From Sorex araneus (taxonomy: Eukaryota > Chordata > Mammalia > Eulipotyphla > Soricidae): 64,000 nucleotides of DNA. The translations under genes and the position numbers were made by a program. The stretch lies in assembly GCF_027595985.1 (NCBI RefSeq), contig NC_073311.1, positions 29,725,892-29,789,891 on the forward strand, read 5' to 3'. Within the stretch, counting starts at the first letter, position 1, and each line of letters starts with the position of its first letter. The notes below the pieces were generated by a model, which had not been told where the DNA came from, did no database searches, and saw only the letters and a list, made by a program, of their open reading frames with translations. Shown here in pieces: positions 33,936 through 46,455 of this stretch.

Positions 33936-34607
33936 TTTAATACCATAAAACCAGCTATAAATAAATAAACAAACCTACAATGTGAACATTTAGTTAGTGA
34001 GCTATACCGTACCCCAAATGGGAACTAGTTGATAATAAACATAATAAAAATTAAAGTTTATTGTATTACTATGAAATATTTTACTATAGCATAGAGAATA
34101 TGTATAGGTGTGTTGGAGTGTACTCTTTTAGCCTTTAGTATCAGGAAAACCAACTGAAAGAATTTCTTCCCATTACGTTCAGTAGCTGTCCTTTAACAGT
34201 TTTAAGTCAGTTGTTATGGTATTTTTTATACTACAGAACTGAGAAGGCTTAAAATTGCTGCTATTTTTCATAAGAACTAGTCCTTAAACATAGCATAGCA
34301 CTGGATAAAGGCATACATAGTGAAGAAATCAAATTTTATACTTCTTAAAATATATAACCTTCAACAGATCATTAATATGGAAACATGTTAATATAACAAC
34401 ACATTAACATTCTATAAACATATTTAGAGTTAAAGTGACATATTGGGTGATGAAATTAGAATATGAAGATAAGTCCACACAAGTGAATATAAGTAGAATT
34501 ATTTTCTTCCAATATTGAGCGATAATCCATTTTGATTCGGATCCATAAAAGGATAACATGGATAATTCAGAAATTGATTTTTAATAAGTGTTCTCTTCAT
34601 AGTATAT
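33936..34607. other. Unannotated AT-rich stretch
   Basis: No feature recognised. Confidence 0.5.
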
Positions 34608-34807
34608 TTTTTGTTTGTTTTGTTTCATTTTATTTAGGTTTTTAGGCCATATCTGGCAGTGTTCAGGGCTTACTCCTGGCTCTGTTCTCAGGGATTACTT
34701 CTGACAGTGTAATGTCAGTGGAAAGCATATGGGGTGCCCAGTTCTGAACGTGTGTCCACCACATACAAGGTAAACACCCTACCCACTGTACTATCACTTC
34801 CAGCCCC
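34608..34807 (-). mobile_element. Type-1 SINE, older subtype
   Basis: Reverse copy with the GGCAGTGTTCAGGGCTTACT variant and CACTGTACTATCACTTCCAG head. The TTTGTTTTG tail is on the left. Confidence 0.87.
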
Positions 34808-35346
34808 TCTTCATAATTTTAATATCTTTTACTGAAAAAATAATTTCTATTTAAACAAGAATTTATGAATTAAGCAACATTATATTCTTTAGACATAATA
34901 GTCCACAATTTATGGAGGAAAAGGAAACTTTTCTGGGCAGCAGGAGAATGCAAATGTGAAATTATTTCCCTATAGAAAACCTCATAAAAATCCTTAGCTT
35001 ATTATGACTTGGGCTAGATATTCTTAAAGCTGTATGCCTAAGGAGTATAAATTATTAAATCATAATTTAAAAAGTAAAAAAAGCTTTTTAAATACTGCTA
35101 TTCATGTGAGATTTTGCTAAACCTTTAATGGTACATATCATATTGATTTTTTTCTTTTTCAGTTTTAGATACATATTCTGTTAAAATGTCATATATAGTT
35201 TTGTTTCTGGATAAAAATGATAAGAAGGAAACATTTGTGCAATCTTAACCACCAAGATCTCTCATAGACAAGGAACATCTTAGAAGTTTCCATCGGTATT
35301 CAAAAACAGTTTCAAAGGATTTGTAGCCTATGTCCCAATAAAAAAT
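34808..35346. other. Unannotated AT-rich stretch
   Basis: No feature recognised. Confidence 0.5.
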
Positions 35347-35358
35347 ATTGCTATCTTA

Positions 35359-36651
35359 GTGGAAGCAAACATAAACAAATGGGACTAGATCAAACTAAGA
35401 AGCTTCTACACTTCAAAAGAAACAGTGACCAAAGTACAGAAAGAGCCCACAGAATGGGAAAGAATATTTAACCAATATCCATCTGATAAGGGATTAATAT
35501 CCAGGATATACAAGATACTTGTAGAATTGTATAAGAAAAAATCTTCCAACCCCATCAAAAAATGGGGAGAAGAAATGAACAGGAGTTTCCTCAAAAAAGA
35601 AATACAAATGGCCCAAAGGCACATGAAAAAATGCTACACATCACTAGTCATCAGGGAGATGCAAATCAAAACAACAATGAGATAACATCTCACACCACAG
35701 AGATTGACACACATTCAAAAGAACAAAAGCAATCAGTGCTGGCATGGATGTGGGGAAAAAGCGAAGCTCCTTCACTGTTGGTGGGAATGCCAACTGGTCC
35801 AGCCTTTCTGGAAAACATATGGACAGTCCTTCAAAAACTAGAAATTGAGCTTCCATATGACCCCGCAATACCACTTCTGGGAATATATCCCGAGCATGCA
35901 AAAGAGCACAGTAGAAATGACATCTGTACCTATATATTTATTGCAGCCCTGTTCACAATAGCCCAAATCTGGAAACAAGCCTAGTGCCCTAAAACAGATG
36001 ACTGGTTAAAGAAACTTTGGTACATCTACACAATGGATTACTATGCAGATGGTAGGAGAGATAAAGTCATGAAATTTGTTTATAAATGGATAGACATGGA
36101 GAGTATCATGCTAAGTGAAATGATTCAGAAAAGGGGACAGACATAGAGGAACTGCACTCCTTTGTGGAATATAGAATAACATCACATGAGGCTGACACCC
36201 AAGGATGGTAGATACAAGGGCCAGGGGGATTGCCCCATAGCTGGAAGCCTGCTTCATGAGCGGAGGGGAGAAGGCAGATGGAATAGAGAAGGGATCACTA
36301 AGAAAATGATGGCTGGAGGAACCAGTTGGGATGGGAGATGCATGCCGAAAATAGATAATGGACCAAACATGATGAACTCTCAGTGTCTGTGTTGAAAGCT
36401 ATAATGCCCCAAAGTAGAGAGAGAGTATAGGGAATATTGTCTGCTATGGAGGCAGGGGGAGGGTGGGGAAGGAGGTGTATAACCAGGATATTGGTGGTGG
36501 GGAATGTGCACTGGTGGAAGAATGGGTGTTTGATCATTGTGAGATTGCAACCCAAACATGAAAGCTTGTAACTATCTCACGGTGATTCAATAAAATTAAA
36601 AAAAAATAAAATTAAATTCTGACGTATTATGTAAAAAAAAAACAAAAAATC
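35359..36651 (+). mobile_element. L1-A, 5'-truncated, ORF2 C-terminus plus 3' UTR
   Basis: This copy holds about the last 200 codons of ORF2p, including [49 protein letters not shown] across a frame change, and PYDPAIPLLGIYPE, all hallmarks of the L1 ORF2p C-terminal segment. The frame shifts between 35562 and 35685 and stops at about 35984, so it is dead. The 3' UTR ends GTGATTCAATAAAATT with an A-rich tail. The 12-bp TSD ATTGCTATCTTA is at 35347-35358 and 36652-36663. Confidence 0.95.
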
Positions 36652-36663
36652 ATTGCTATCTTA

Positions 36664-38426
36664 TAATATTTTGTTACTGTTTATTATCATGCAAAGTAAA
36701 TATCAGGTCAAGTCCTAAGAATGTTTCACATTATTTCTTGCAAGTGGTGATAATTTATCAGACAATTTTTCAGTAAGAGTAATGATTGCCATTTATTTGA
36801 AAAAAAACAGGCCCATGCCATGTTTATTTCTCAGAAGTTCTTGTATTATTTCTAATGTTCCTTACAACACTATCGGGAAGGTATTTATAAACAAGAAAAT
36901 AAATGCGCAGGATATTAAGAATATATTCCTATGTCAAACAATGAATAATGGCAAACCCGTAACCTAGAAAAAAAGCTACTTCTCTCTCTAAAGTCCCTAA
37001 CTGTTTATTGAAATTATTGTAAGTACCTACTCTTTCTTTTAATTACCCTTAATGTCTCTATGACATTCTTCTCTGTAGGGAAATAGCATAAATATCAATT
37101 TAGCAATTAGGTCAATTAGCTCAAACAGTGCTACAATGAGCAAAGCCAATCCAAAGCAGATTGAATTGGAACGGAAAGTTCTCCCAGCTTCACTGCGGAT
37201 GACCTGTTTTGATTAGTTTACAAATGGCACAGATCGTCCTGAGTTCATGCCAAGAACAAAGTAGAAGTTATGACTTTTATGTTTGCCAGTTTGTCCAATT
37301 GGTGACAAAATAAATGTAAGTGGGAAAGAACCGTCTGGATAGAGCTTTTATTTCCAGGTCAAATGGCAGCCATGAGAAAAAATGAACCAAGAATTATTTT
37401 CAAAGAAAAAGCTGATAATATAAGCACTCCCTAGGATGAGTATTGAAAATTAGTTGGAACCTCAAGTAAACCTAAGAAACCTTTGCCATGTATTTTGTGA
37501 GATGAGGTATTATGTTCACAAAGGAATAATGAATTAAGTAACAACAGAAATTTCATTGAATACTAAAACAGAGGTCTAGTGTCTTATTTTTTTTACAAAG
37601 TGTCCCTGTTTATTTCAAAAGTATATTGAGGGTAATCTATGTGACCAGCCACCTATATCCCTTCCGTTAACCATATGGTGACAATCATAGGAGTTAATTG
37701 AGATTTATCAATTTTTTTTTTGTTCAGTGATAAGTGTATACACTTAAATAGTTTCTGTAAATTTAATATGTTTGCTTATGATGTTTAAGTGTTTGAGACA
37801 TCTGAAATCTCTTAGTGGCATGATATTAGGGATTCAGTTTTTGAACATACATATATCCATTTCCCCAAACATTATAAATATTTAATAATACACTGATTAT
37901 AATATCACATTATATTTATTAGGTTTATAGAGGTAGGTAACTTGGTTTTCTGGGCTCTCAATTTCACTGATATCATAATAATATCAACTCTATTCTGAAA
38001 CAAATATTTAATATAGCTTTCTCATAAAATAACTTTGTAGAAAAAAATCTTGATATCTGGTAGTACAACTAATCACAACTTATACTTCTCGACTATTACT
38101 GAGGCATTGGAATTTAAATTACTTTTAAAAAGTTTATCAAGCTTCATGAAAGGAAAGTACTAGGATTTTCATTCACATGATCTTGAACAGATCAATTTGC
38201 ATACAGTGTCATTTTGTAATGTGGTGTGTAATATAGTGTCTGTCCACCCATGAGTGTTGTATGGCAGTTCGTTCATATGGGCATTGGTGTTGCTAATAAA
38301 CTTCATTAAACTTTTAAATATTGAAGCATAAAAATCTTGCTCATTTGTTCACTTTATTCCTACTCATCTTATATTTTTGTTGTTTTTATAAATACATTCT
38401 TTTTCACTTATTTTATGTTTATTGAA
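36664..38426. other. Unannotated AT-rich stretch
   Basis: No SINE or L1 in 1.7 kb, the longest repeat-free run in the left 56 kb along with 41360-43580. I see no exon with splice sites. Confidence 0.5.
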
Positions 38427-38674
38427 GCATTGTAGCACTGTCGTCCCATTGTTCACCAATTTGCTCAAGTGGGAACCTGTTACGTCTCCATTGTGAGACT
38501 TGTTACTGTTTTTGGCATATCAAATACGCCATAGGGAACTTGCCAGGCTCTGCTGTGCAGGAAGGATACTCTCCGTAGTTTGTCCGGCTCTCTGAGAGGG
38601 ATGGAGGAATAGAACCCAGGTCGGCTGAGAGCAAGGCAAACGCCCTTCCCACTGTGCTATCGCTCCAGTTCTGT
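38427..38674 (-). mobile_element. Type-2 SINE, full length
   Basis: TTGTAGCACTGTCGTCCC end through to the CACTGTGCTATCGCTCCAG head. Confidence 0.92.
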
Positions 38675-38729
38675 TTATTACTGGAGATATTAAATAATTA
38701 ATATTCAACTATTATTAAATATTACTTAT

Positions 38730-38923
38730 CCGGCTTCGATTTCCCCGCCCCTCTCGGAGAGCTTGGCAAGGTACCCAGAGTATCCCGCCCTCATGGCAGA
38801 GCCTGGCAAGCTACCCGTGGTATGTTTGATATGCCAAAAACAGTAACAAGTCTTACAATGGAGAATTTATGGTGCCTGCTCAAGCAAATAAATGAGCAAT
38901 GGGATGACAGTGACAGTAACAGT
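38730..38923 (+). mobile_element. Type-2 SINE, 5'-truncated
   Basis: Begins inside the head at CGGCTTCGATTTCC and is complete to GGGATGACAGTGACAGTAAC. It lies 55 bp from a reverse copy, forming an inverted pair. Confidence 0.88.
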
Positions 38924-38979
38924 GAACTTCTATCTCAAATATGGATTACTTTAATAATTCTAATATTTTGTAAATATTT

Positions 38980-39145
38980 GATAGTTTTGATTTTTGGGGT
39001 TTGGGCCACACTTGGCAGTGCTCAGGGCTTACTCCTGGCTCTCTGCACCCAAGGATCACTCCTGGCAGACTTGAGTGTGTGACAGGGATCGAATGCAGTT
39101 TGGCCATGTGCTTGGCAAGCACCCTATCCACTGTACTATTGATAG
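38980..39145 (-). mobile_element. Type-1 SINE with internal deletion
   Basis: Reverse older subtype (GGCAGTGCTCAGGGCTTACT). The CCATATGG region is missing. TTGATAGTTT occurs on both sides as a probable TSD. Confidence 0.82.
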
Positions 39146-39150
39146 TTTCT

Positions 39151-40006
39151 GTACAGACACATATCTTCCAAAAATAATTAACATTTTTAAAAAGTTTATT
39201 TTGCCCCCATCTTACTAAGTCTAATGAGACCTATTAGGAAGAGGATAGATTTAATCAATGACTGAGCATAATTGTTTTGATCTTCAATTTAAGGGAAATT
39301 ATTTAGTCTTCACAGTTGACATAATTTTATTGATACTCTCCATTAATTTAAGGAGAAGCTATCTATTTCTAGTTTACCAGAGGCTGAATTTTGAAAATTT
39401 TGATATAGATCTTATCACTCATTACTACGTATTTTCTAGTATTTATATATTTCCTTCTTTGATTTATGATATATTATAAAATTTCTTGTAATTTTGACAG
39501 ACACAGATCTTTTATCCATCGTTAAATCAACTATAACCAAACTGTGTTATTATGAAATATAGTGTACACACAACAAATTCTTTGGCATTTGTTGATAATT
39601 GCTTTGTGACCAAATCTGCTATTTTCATGAATGACCAATCTGCATTGTGAGTTTCCTAGCTAACAAAGTTATGTGAATTTTATGTTGCCCTATTCCAAAC
39701 TATAATAAATCTTGCCACTTAAGATCAATCTTATTCTCTAGTTCATGGTTCTAATTCTATTCAGAATTCTGGAGTGTTATTGGATTCTATGGCAAGTTTT
39801 AGTGGGACTGAGACTCTGGTGAAGAAAATCTTCCAAACCCATTTACTGTCAATCAATTCTGCTAAGGCACTTTCTTTTGTTTGCTGTGGTGACTTCTTTT
39901 TTTACCTGTCAACAAACTGGGGCAATTCTTGGCAAATAGCTACCAACCACAGTCTTTCTCACAAGATCCCTTTAAATGCAGAAATGGAATATCCTCCAAA
40001 TTCTTT
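39151..40006. other. Unannotated stretch
   Basis: No feature recognised. Confidence 0.5.
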
Positions 40007-40022
40007 TCTAATCTCATTCTTT

Positions 40023-40290
40023 TTTATGTTTTTTAAATATTTTTTAAATGAATCACTGTGAGGTACAGTTACAGACTTACAAACTTTCATGCTTACATTT
40101 CAGTCATACAATGAGTACCCATTCCTCCACCAGTGCCCATTCTCCACGACCAATGATCCCAGTATCTCACCCATCAACCATGCCCTTCCCCCTACCCCAC
40201 CCAGCCTCTGTGGTAGGGCATTCCCTTTTGCTCTCTCTCTCCTTTGAGATGTTGTGGTTTGCAATACAGGTATTGAGTGGTCATTGTGCT
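40023..40290 (-). mobile_element. L1-A 3' end, short
   Basis: Reverse L1-A 3' UTR (GAATCACTGTGAGGTACAG ... GTGGTTTGCAATACAGGT). Flanks CTAATCTCATTCTTT / CTAACCTCATTCTTT are a probable TSD with one mismatch. Confidence 0.9.
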
Positions 40291-40469
40291 CTAACCTCAT
40301 TCTTTAGGATAAAAATACTCAGGCCTTGTAATAACTTAATTAGAGCAAGAACATATAGACAATCTCCTTTTCTAAAGTTCAACTCTGCCATATAACAGAA
40401 CTTAATCAAAGGAGTGATAATCCATCAGATTCACAGCCCTAGGACTATACAGGGCTAGTACAGGTTGAA

Positions 40470-40600
40470 GGACTGACTCATAGTTCTGCACTCAAGGATC
40501 ACTCCTGATAGGGTTCAAGACCACATATGGTGCCAGGAATCAAACCTGGGTGGGTCATATGCAAGACAAACATACTATCCATGCTACAATGGCTTAAGCA
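40470..40600 (-). mobile_element. Diverged type-1 SINE
   Basis: CTGCACTCAAGGATCACTCC, CCACATATGGTGCCAGGAAT and ACCTGGGTGGGTCATATGC blocks in reverse order. Confidence 0.72.
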
Positions 40601-40957
40601 CCGTGACTTAAAAATTTTTGGAATATTCTAGATTATTCATGTAGATTCATTTTATGTGTTACTTAACAGAGTTACATTAATATTATTTTTTCTGTCTATT
40701 CCTGAGGCTATTTGGGAGGCCAGGATATGGGGATGATAAGATTTAGATTCAAACTGTTAAGTGTTCTATAAAGCAGAGTAGCCAGCTTCATGTGGGTGGG
40801 CCTTATCCAATCAGTTGAAGATCTATCTGGTAAGAAAGAATGACCTCCTGCAAGCAAGAGGATATTATCCATTTAATTGTTTCCACATTCCATATACAAT
40901 ACCAGTTCTTCCTAATCTCCTACTTGATGACCTTTGAACTCAAACTGCAACTCTTCT

Positions 40958-41130
40958 GGGTCTGGAGTGATAGCACAGGAGGTAGGGCACTTGATTTGGA
41001 TGCAGCCGACTCAGGCTTGATCCCCAGCATCCCATCTGGTCTCCTGATGACTGCCAGGAGTGATTCATTAATGCAGAGCCAGGAGTGACCCCTGAACACT
41101 GCTGGGTGTGGCCAAAAAAGCACCCCTACA
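40958..41130 (+). mobile_element. Type-1 SINE
   Basis: TCTGGAGTGATAGCACAGG head, CCATCTGGTCTCCTGATGA body, GGGTGTGGCCAAAAAAGC end. Confidence 0.87.
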
Positions 41131-43584
41131 AAAAATGAAAGGCTCAAACTATAATTCTTTTCAAGTTTGTAGCTTGCTAACTTCCCCAATCAAATTTTCA
41201 ATTTACCAAACCTCAATAAGAATGAATCAACTTTTTTTAATTTCTTTATGAGTCAAGGAGATAACTCAAAAGGTTGGAGATTTGAATGCACAATATCCTG
41301 AGTTTGATTTCTCTAATTATGTGGCCACTGGTATCCTGAATACTGCTTAAGATACCTCCCATACCTCCCATGTATCTCTTTATGTATACATATATATAAA
41401 CATATACATATGTATATATATGCATATATATCCTATCACTAATATCCTATTGGGTCTCTTCCTCTTAGAACTCTATTACAAATTTTCATACTCAACTGAT
41501 TCACTTCCAAGCTTATCTTGAAGATGATTCTCTGAGGTGATTCTGGGATTTTCGTAATTGGATCTCTAACTTGACTAGGTTTAAAAACACTGCTAGGTTT
41601 ATTTATAGTAGTGAAAAAAAAGCATTGATAATTCATCTTGCAATATGCACTAAAACATATATTATATTACCAATAGATATCCATAGTTGATCATGACATA
41701 TATTGTAGGCAGAAACCTGGATTATTATGTGGATGATACCTTGAAACATTTTGGTCAAACTAACAAACTTAAAAAGTTCACCACTTGCACTATTGCCATT
41801 GAGCATGTGAGTAAAGAAATGGATGTATTCAAGGGCTTGAATTTCTAACCTATGTGTCATATATAAGTGACTTAAAGAGGTCTTGGACTGCCCTGAGGAG
41901 GGAAAAAATGGCCCACTATCTTGGTTTTTGGATTTGTTACAAATCTAGAAACATCCTGCAATTGACCAAATTACAGTGCAAATTGAATTCCCAGACCCAT
42001 GGGGTATTTATTGTTGTGAGGGTATTGACAAGCAAGGAATAACATGCTGAAAATTGGAATTGGAGCATCTAAATTCTAGTGGAAGTAGGGGCTCTGAGCC
42101 TTTACATCCGATATCTCAATGCTAATAGGAGCAGCTTCTCTACACTCATTTTAGACTGATCTTGAGAAAATTTCACAAAATATAGACAGCCTTGGAATTG
42201 ACCCATATCCATACTTCTCACAATTTGACCTATCAGAAACTTGAGTGAGCACAAGTATCAAATGAAACCAGGTGAGTTACATGCAAGGCAAGCTCCTTAA
42301 CCCTATACTTTCTCTATCTCTAAAGTGAATTTTTTATTTCAAATCTACTTATACTCCATGTAGCATCTAGGAGACACAAGCACATTCTCTCAACATTCAT
42401 ATTAAATTTCTCAGTATCAGGATATGATCTGTAGAGGGTCCTCATTATGGAGTCAATCAAATTGTATGGTAGGTTATTGGGATGTGCTTTATTTAATCCA
42501 ATGGGATTTATAAAACAGAAAATTTGAAAATAAAAACACACATAACCAAGATGATATGAACAGTCACTAAGATAACAAGGTGATTTAGATGGCATGAGAA
42601 AGGCCTGGAAAGTCCCTTCTAGTCAGAGACCTCAAATGGAACCAATTCCTACTGACAGCTTGATTTTATAGACTCCAGAACTTTGACACAATGTATTTCT
42701 ATTAAATCCATTTGTTTCATTGTGATTTGTGAATTTTAGCAAACTAATAAGTTAAATATCTAATAAAAGCCATTTTTCTTACTGTTGCATTTTGAAAGTA
42801 GAGCTATAGAACACAACCTTTTATATATTTTAGAACAAGGGAGCTGCCCACCAAACATCCTGAGATGTTTTTATTAATAATAAATCAATGAATCAGCCTT
42901 TAAAGTTCTTGCAGGCTTACTAATTTTTTAATCATTCATCTATCTTTGCCATCCTCCATATTTTCTTATTTTATGATTTGCTTCCTTATTTCTTCTTGGT
43001 TACAGATTTACTCGCATGAAAATTAATTGCCTTTTCCCCTAAATCATATATACAAAGGCAGAGTAATATTTAAAGCGCTATATGTAAAGTCATCAACTCC
43101 TCTTTCCTTTTAAGTTATCCTAAGAAATATTTCCATCTTTATAGTTCAATATATTCAGAAAAATTGAGCTTTTAGAATTCCCTCACTTCTTATTCTTTAG
43201 AAATTGATGTAATATAGACTGAGAATCTGCACTTCAAGAAAGATACCTTGAATTAGTTTCTTAGAGGTCTTTTCCATCACTGGTGGAAGTTTTATAAGGA
43301 CATAGATCTGTTTGTTAAACAGAACTACAGATGTTTACTATCAGGCACCCATCTAGACAGCTTTTCACCAAAGCTCTTTTCTTACATCCTTCTCAGATTT
43401 ATCTCACCAAGATATTTTATTTGCACAGTTTTCATTTCTATGAGTTCTATTTATAAAACCAAAATGATTTTATCTTCCTGTTTTTGAAAGAGGGTAAACA
43501 GCACCATTCAAAGCCAGAAACTAAATGTTATTACTTCATAAGCTGGATTCTCATCTTTTAAAATGTCTCAAAATGAAGTATTAC
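41131..43584. other. Mostly unique; one decayed SINE and a TA-rich tract
   Basis: At 41251-41350, AGTCAAGGAGATAACTCAAAAGG and GAGTTTGATTTCTC suggest a very old tRNA-type SINE (+). A TATATA/CATATA tract lies at 41390-41430. No exon is seen in the rest. Confidence 0.45.
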
Positions 43585-43658
43585 AGCCAGAATTATAGCT
43601 TAGTGGTAAAGAGCATGCATGTATGAGGCCAGCACACATACACACACACACACACACA
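43585..43658 (+). repeat. tRNA/ID-like fragment plus (CA)n
   Basis: ATTATAGCTTAGTGGTAAAGAGCATGCATG resembles a tRNA-Ala-type head, followed by a CA repeat from about 43631. Confidence 0.5.
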
Positions 43659-43659
43659 A

Positions 43660-43830
43660 AACTTTTAATTGAAATATCTTATACCCAGCAGTGCTCAGAG
43701 CTTACACCTGGCTTTGTGCTCAGGAATCACTCCTGGAAGGTCCAAGGGATCATATTGGGTCACAGAGATTCAACTAACATTGGCCGCATGCAAGGCAATC
43801 ACCATACCTACTATATTGCTCTGATCTTTA
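43660..43830 (-). mobile_element. Diverged type-1 SINE
   Basis: Reverse blocks CAGTGCTCAGAGCTTACACC, GTGCTCAGGAATCACTCC and GGCCGCATGCAAGGCAATC. Confidence 0.75.
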
Positions 43831-44234
43831 TTGAAATGTTTCTGATTGCCCGTGACTTTTTTCCAGCACCTTCTGCCAATCTATAACGAAGGAAAAGCAA
43901 CTAATGTTGTTGCCATCTGATCCATTAGAGAAGCCCCTTGACTCAAAAAATGCTAGATAAAGGTGAACTCTGGGACAAGATATTCAATCCTCATCCCTGC
44001 CCCTAACCACCTTAAAAGGAAAGACTAAAGCATTGTATCCCAAAACCAGTATATCTCAAAGGACTCTGGAAGGAAGTTGCTCCTGATGAGATGCAAGGTC
44101 ACAGAAAATAACAAAACAATTTTTTCCAGACAGGGCCCTCAATAAAATTCCCCCTCATTTTAATACTAAAAATCACATTCAAGGGGTGATACAAATGATA
44201 CTAAATGATAACATGTGATCTATGTTAGGAAATG
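43831..44234. other. Unannotated stretch
   Basis: No feature recognised. Confidence 0.5.
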
Positions 44235-44520
44235 GTTTATTTAGTTTGGGGGGTGGGGTGCAAGCACACCCTGGGGTGTTCAAGGATTACTCTAGGCTTT
44301 GCATTCAAGAATTACTCCTGGTGGTGCTCTGAGGAGCATGCTGGGGATCAAAGGTGCAGGGTCCTTTGGTCTGTTCATGTTCATCACCTTTAGAATCTCT
44401 TGAAGCTTTTTATTTTCTGGAGATCCACTCTTCTCTGTTTTTGCATGGGCGCAGTGCTTTATCGAGGTCTTCCATGTGCAGGGCAAATGCCTACCCTTTG
44501 TACTATCACTCCAGCCTCAT
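44235..44520 (-). mobile_element. Type-1 SINE interrupted by a 114-bp insert
   Basis: Reverse SINE body up to 44361 (TGCTGGGGATCAAAGG) and head from 44476 (GCAGGGCAAATGCCTACC ... CTATCACTCCAGCC). The 114 bp between is foreign and bounded by GTGCAGGG on both sides (44354-44361, 44476-44483). Confidence 0.8.
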
Positions 44521-44876
44521 TAGGGTATGAATTCTGACCGGGAATGTACAGGAAAGATGACATAACTTAGCAGGGTAGTGGGGGATCTTCCTGCTTGCTG
44601 TTTCAAAGTGAGGGTCTTGCACAATAGACTTGCAGGTAGAGAAAGGCACCATTCTGGCAATGAGGTCTTCCTATAGTAATAAAACCATTTGATTTAAAGG
44701 AATCTATTCCCCTACCTTGAAGTAGTCCAAAGAAATAAAGTCCACTTTCTTTTGAGATGCAAATACCGACTTTCCTGGAAATGGACAAAATGAAACACTA
44801 CCCACATGCAAAAACTGAGAAGGGTGGATCTCTTCAGAAAATGAAAAGCTTCTAGAGACACTGAAGGTATGAACAT
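44521..44876. other. Unannotated stretch
   Basis: No feature recognised. Confidence 0.45.
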
Positions 44877-44894
44877 GAAAAGACCGAGAGTCCA

Positions 44895-45573
44895 TAAAGA
44901 AACTCTAGTACATCTACACATTGGAATACTATGTAGCTGTCAGAAAACATGAAGTCATGAAATTTGCATATAAATGGATCAACATGGAAAGTATCATGTT
45001 GAGTGAAATGAGTCAGAAAGAAAGAGACAGACATAGAAAGATTGCACTCATATGTGGAATATAATGTAACTGAGAAGTACAAGTTGGCAACGATGCAACT
45101 TCTGGCAGATATCTCTCTGGACTTAGTTACTAAAATACTAAATTACAGAAACCCAAAACTGAGAGGCCGCTAAGTGTGGTGACTCGACCTCATACCTCTT
45201 CATCCTCAGCAATGGAAAACAAATTATCTAATGCTTCCTTTTCAGCAGGTCTGACTTTAGGGGAGAGACTCTCCAAACAATAATAGTGAGTTTTGTCGAA
45301 ATATTGTATGCAATCAAAGTGAAAGTAAAGTGAAATTTATTAGTTACACAGGTGGGGGGGCTTAGGGTGGGGGAACTGGGGGCGTGGGGGGTTAGGGGTG
45401 TGAGGGGGCGGGGTGGAGCTATACTGGGATTCTTGGTGGTGGAATATGAGCACTGGTGAAGGGATGGGTATTCGAGCATTGTATAACTGAGATTTAAACC
45501 TGAAAACTTTGTAACTTTCCACATGGTGACTCAATAAAAAATTTTAAAAGAAATAAAAAAGAAAAAATAAAAA
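44895..45573 (+). mobile_element. L1-B, 5'-truncated, with TSD
   Basis: Starts in the last ORF2 codons (CATCTACACATTGGAATACT) and continues into a 3' UTR different from L1-A, with AAGTAAAGTGAAATTTATTAG, a G-rich tract and GTGACTCAATAAAAAATTTT. A perfect 18-bp TSD (GAAAAGACCGAGAGTCCA) is at 44877-44894 and 45574-45591. It is the reference copy for the L1-B tail seen at 7603 and 49781. Confidence 0.94.
45352..45418 (+). repeat. G-rich tract in L1-B 3' UTR
   Basis: Eight or more runs of three or more G with short spacers. The same tract appears as C-runs in the reverse copies at 7765-7803 and about 49930-49975. G-quadruplex motifs are known in mammalian L1 3' UTRs. Confidence 0.85.
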
Positions 45574-45591
45574 GAAAAGACCGAGAGTCCA

Positions 45592-46299
45592 AGACTCTTC
45601 CCATTAACAACACCCAACATTCTAGAAACCTATATAGAATGCCCAGGCAGGGGCAGAGGGGCAGTTTGGGGAAGACCCTGACTAGTAGTGTGCATTTTCA
45701 ACCTAAAATGTGTACTTTCAGCTTTTATTCTCTGGAGAAGTCCATAACCTCTCTTTCTCTAGTCTCTGTCTCTGTCTCTGTCTCCGTGCCCCCCCCCTCT
45801 CTCTCTCTCTCTCTTGCTTGCTTGCTCTCTCATTCGCTTGCTCTCGCTCTCGTCGTCTCTTATGCTCTCATTTTCTCTCGCTGTCTCATGCTTTTTCTCC
45901 CCTTTCTCTTCTTTGTCTCTCTTTTCTAATCTCTCCTCTACTGCTTTCCTTTATTCCTCCTCCTTTCTCCCCTACCCCATATTTATCTAAATAAAAATTT
46001 TACTCTACTATTCATGTTACTATTTTTTTAACTTCACATATACTTGTATCCTCCTGAAATTTGTCTTCTATGCAGGAAGGCAACAATCCTGGAAAACCTG
46101 TACAGAGATGAGGATTGAGTTTCCTTTTCCTGCAAAAAAAAAAAAAAAAAATCCTTGTTCCAGCCTGAATCCCTGAGAACTCACTATGGTGGTGGGGAAC
46201 AGTTCTCAGGCCATGCCATGTATATCAAATAAACTTCAAGCACAGCCTGAAAAAGTTACTTTGCTTGTGTGTGTGGCGGGGGAGGGGAGCAGGGAGGGT
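45592..46299. other. Pyrimidine-rich and unique sequence
   Basis: A CT-rich tract (TCTCTG, CCCCCCC, CTCTCT, CTTG units) spans about 45760-45910. A 22-nt A run lies at 46131-46150. No gene seen. Confidence 0.5.
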
Positions 46300-46455
46300 G
46301 AGAGATAATATAGCAGATAGGGCACTTGCCTAGCACAGTCAACCTGGATTAGATCCCAGCAATACATATGGTCCTCAGAGTCCTGTTAGGAGTGATCCAT
46401 GAGCATAGTTGGAAGTAAGCCCTGAGCACAGCCAGCATGTTCCAAAAACAAAGCA
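46300..46455 (+). mobile_element. Diverged type-1 SINE
   Basis: GAGAGATAATATAGCAGATAGG head, ACATATGGTCCTCAGAGTCC body and GTAAGCCCTGAGCACAGCC end. Confidence 0.75.

Noticed and set aside
35425-35984. Two plus-strand frames that look like protein-coding genes
   Set aside because: They are frame-shifted parts of the L1 ORF2 C-terminus within a truncated insertion, not host genes.
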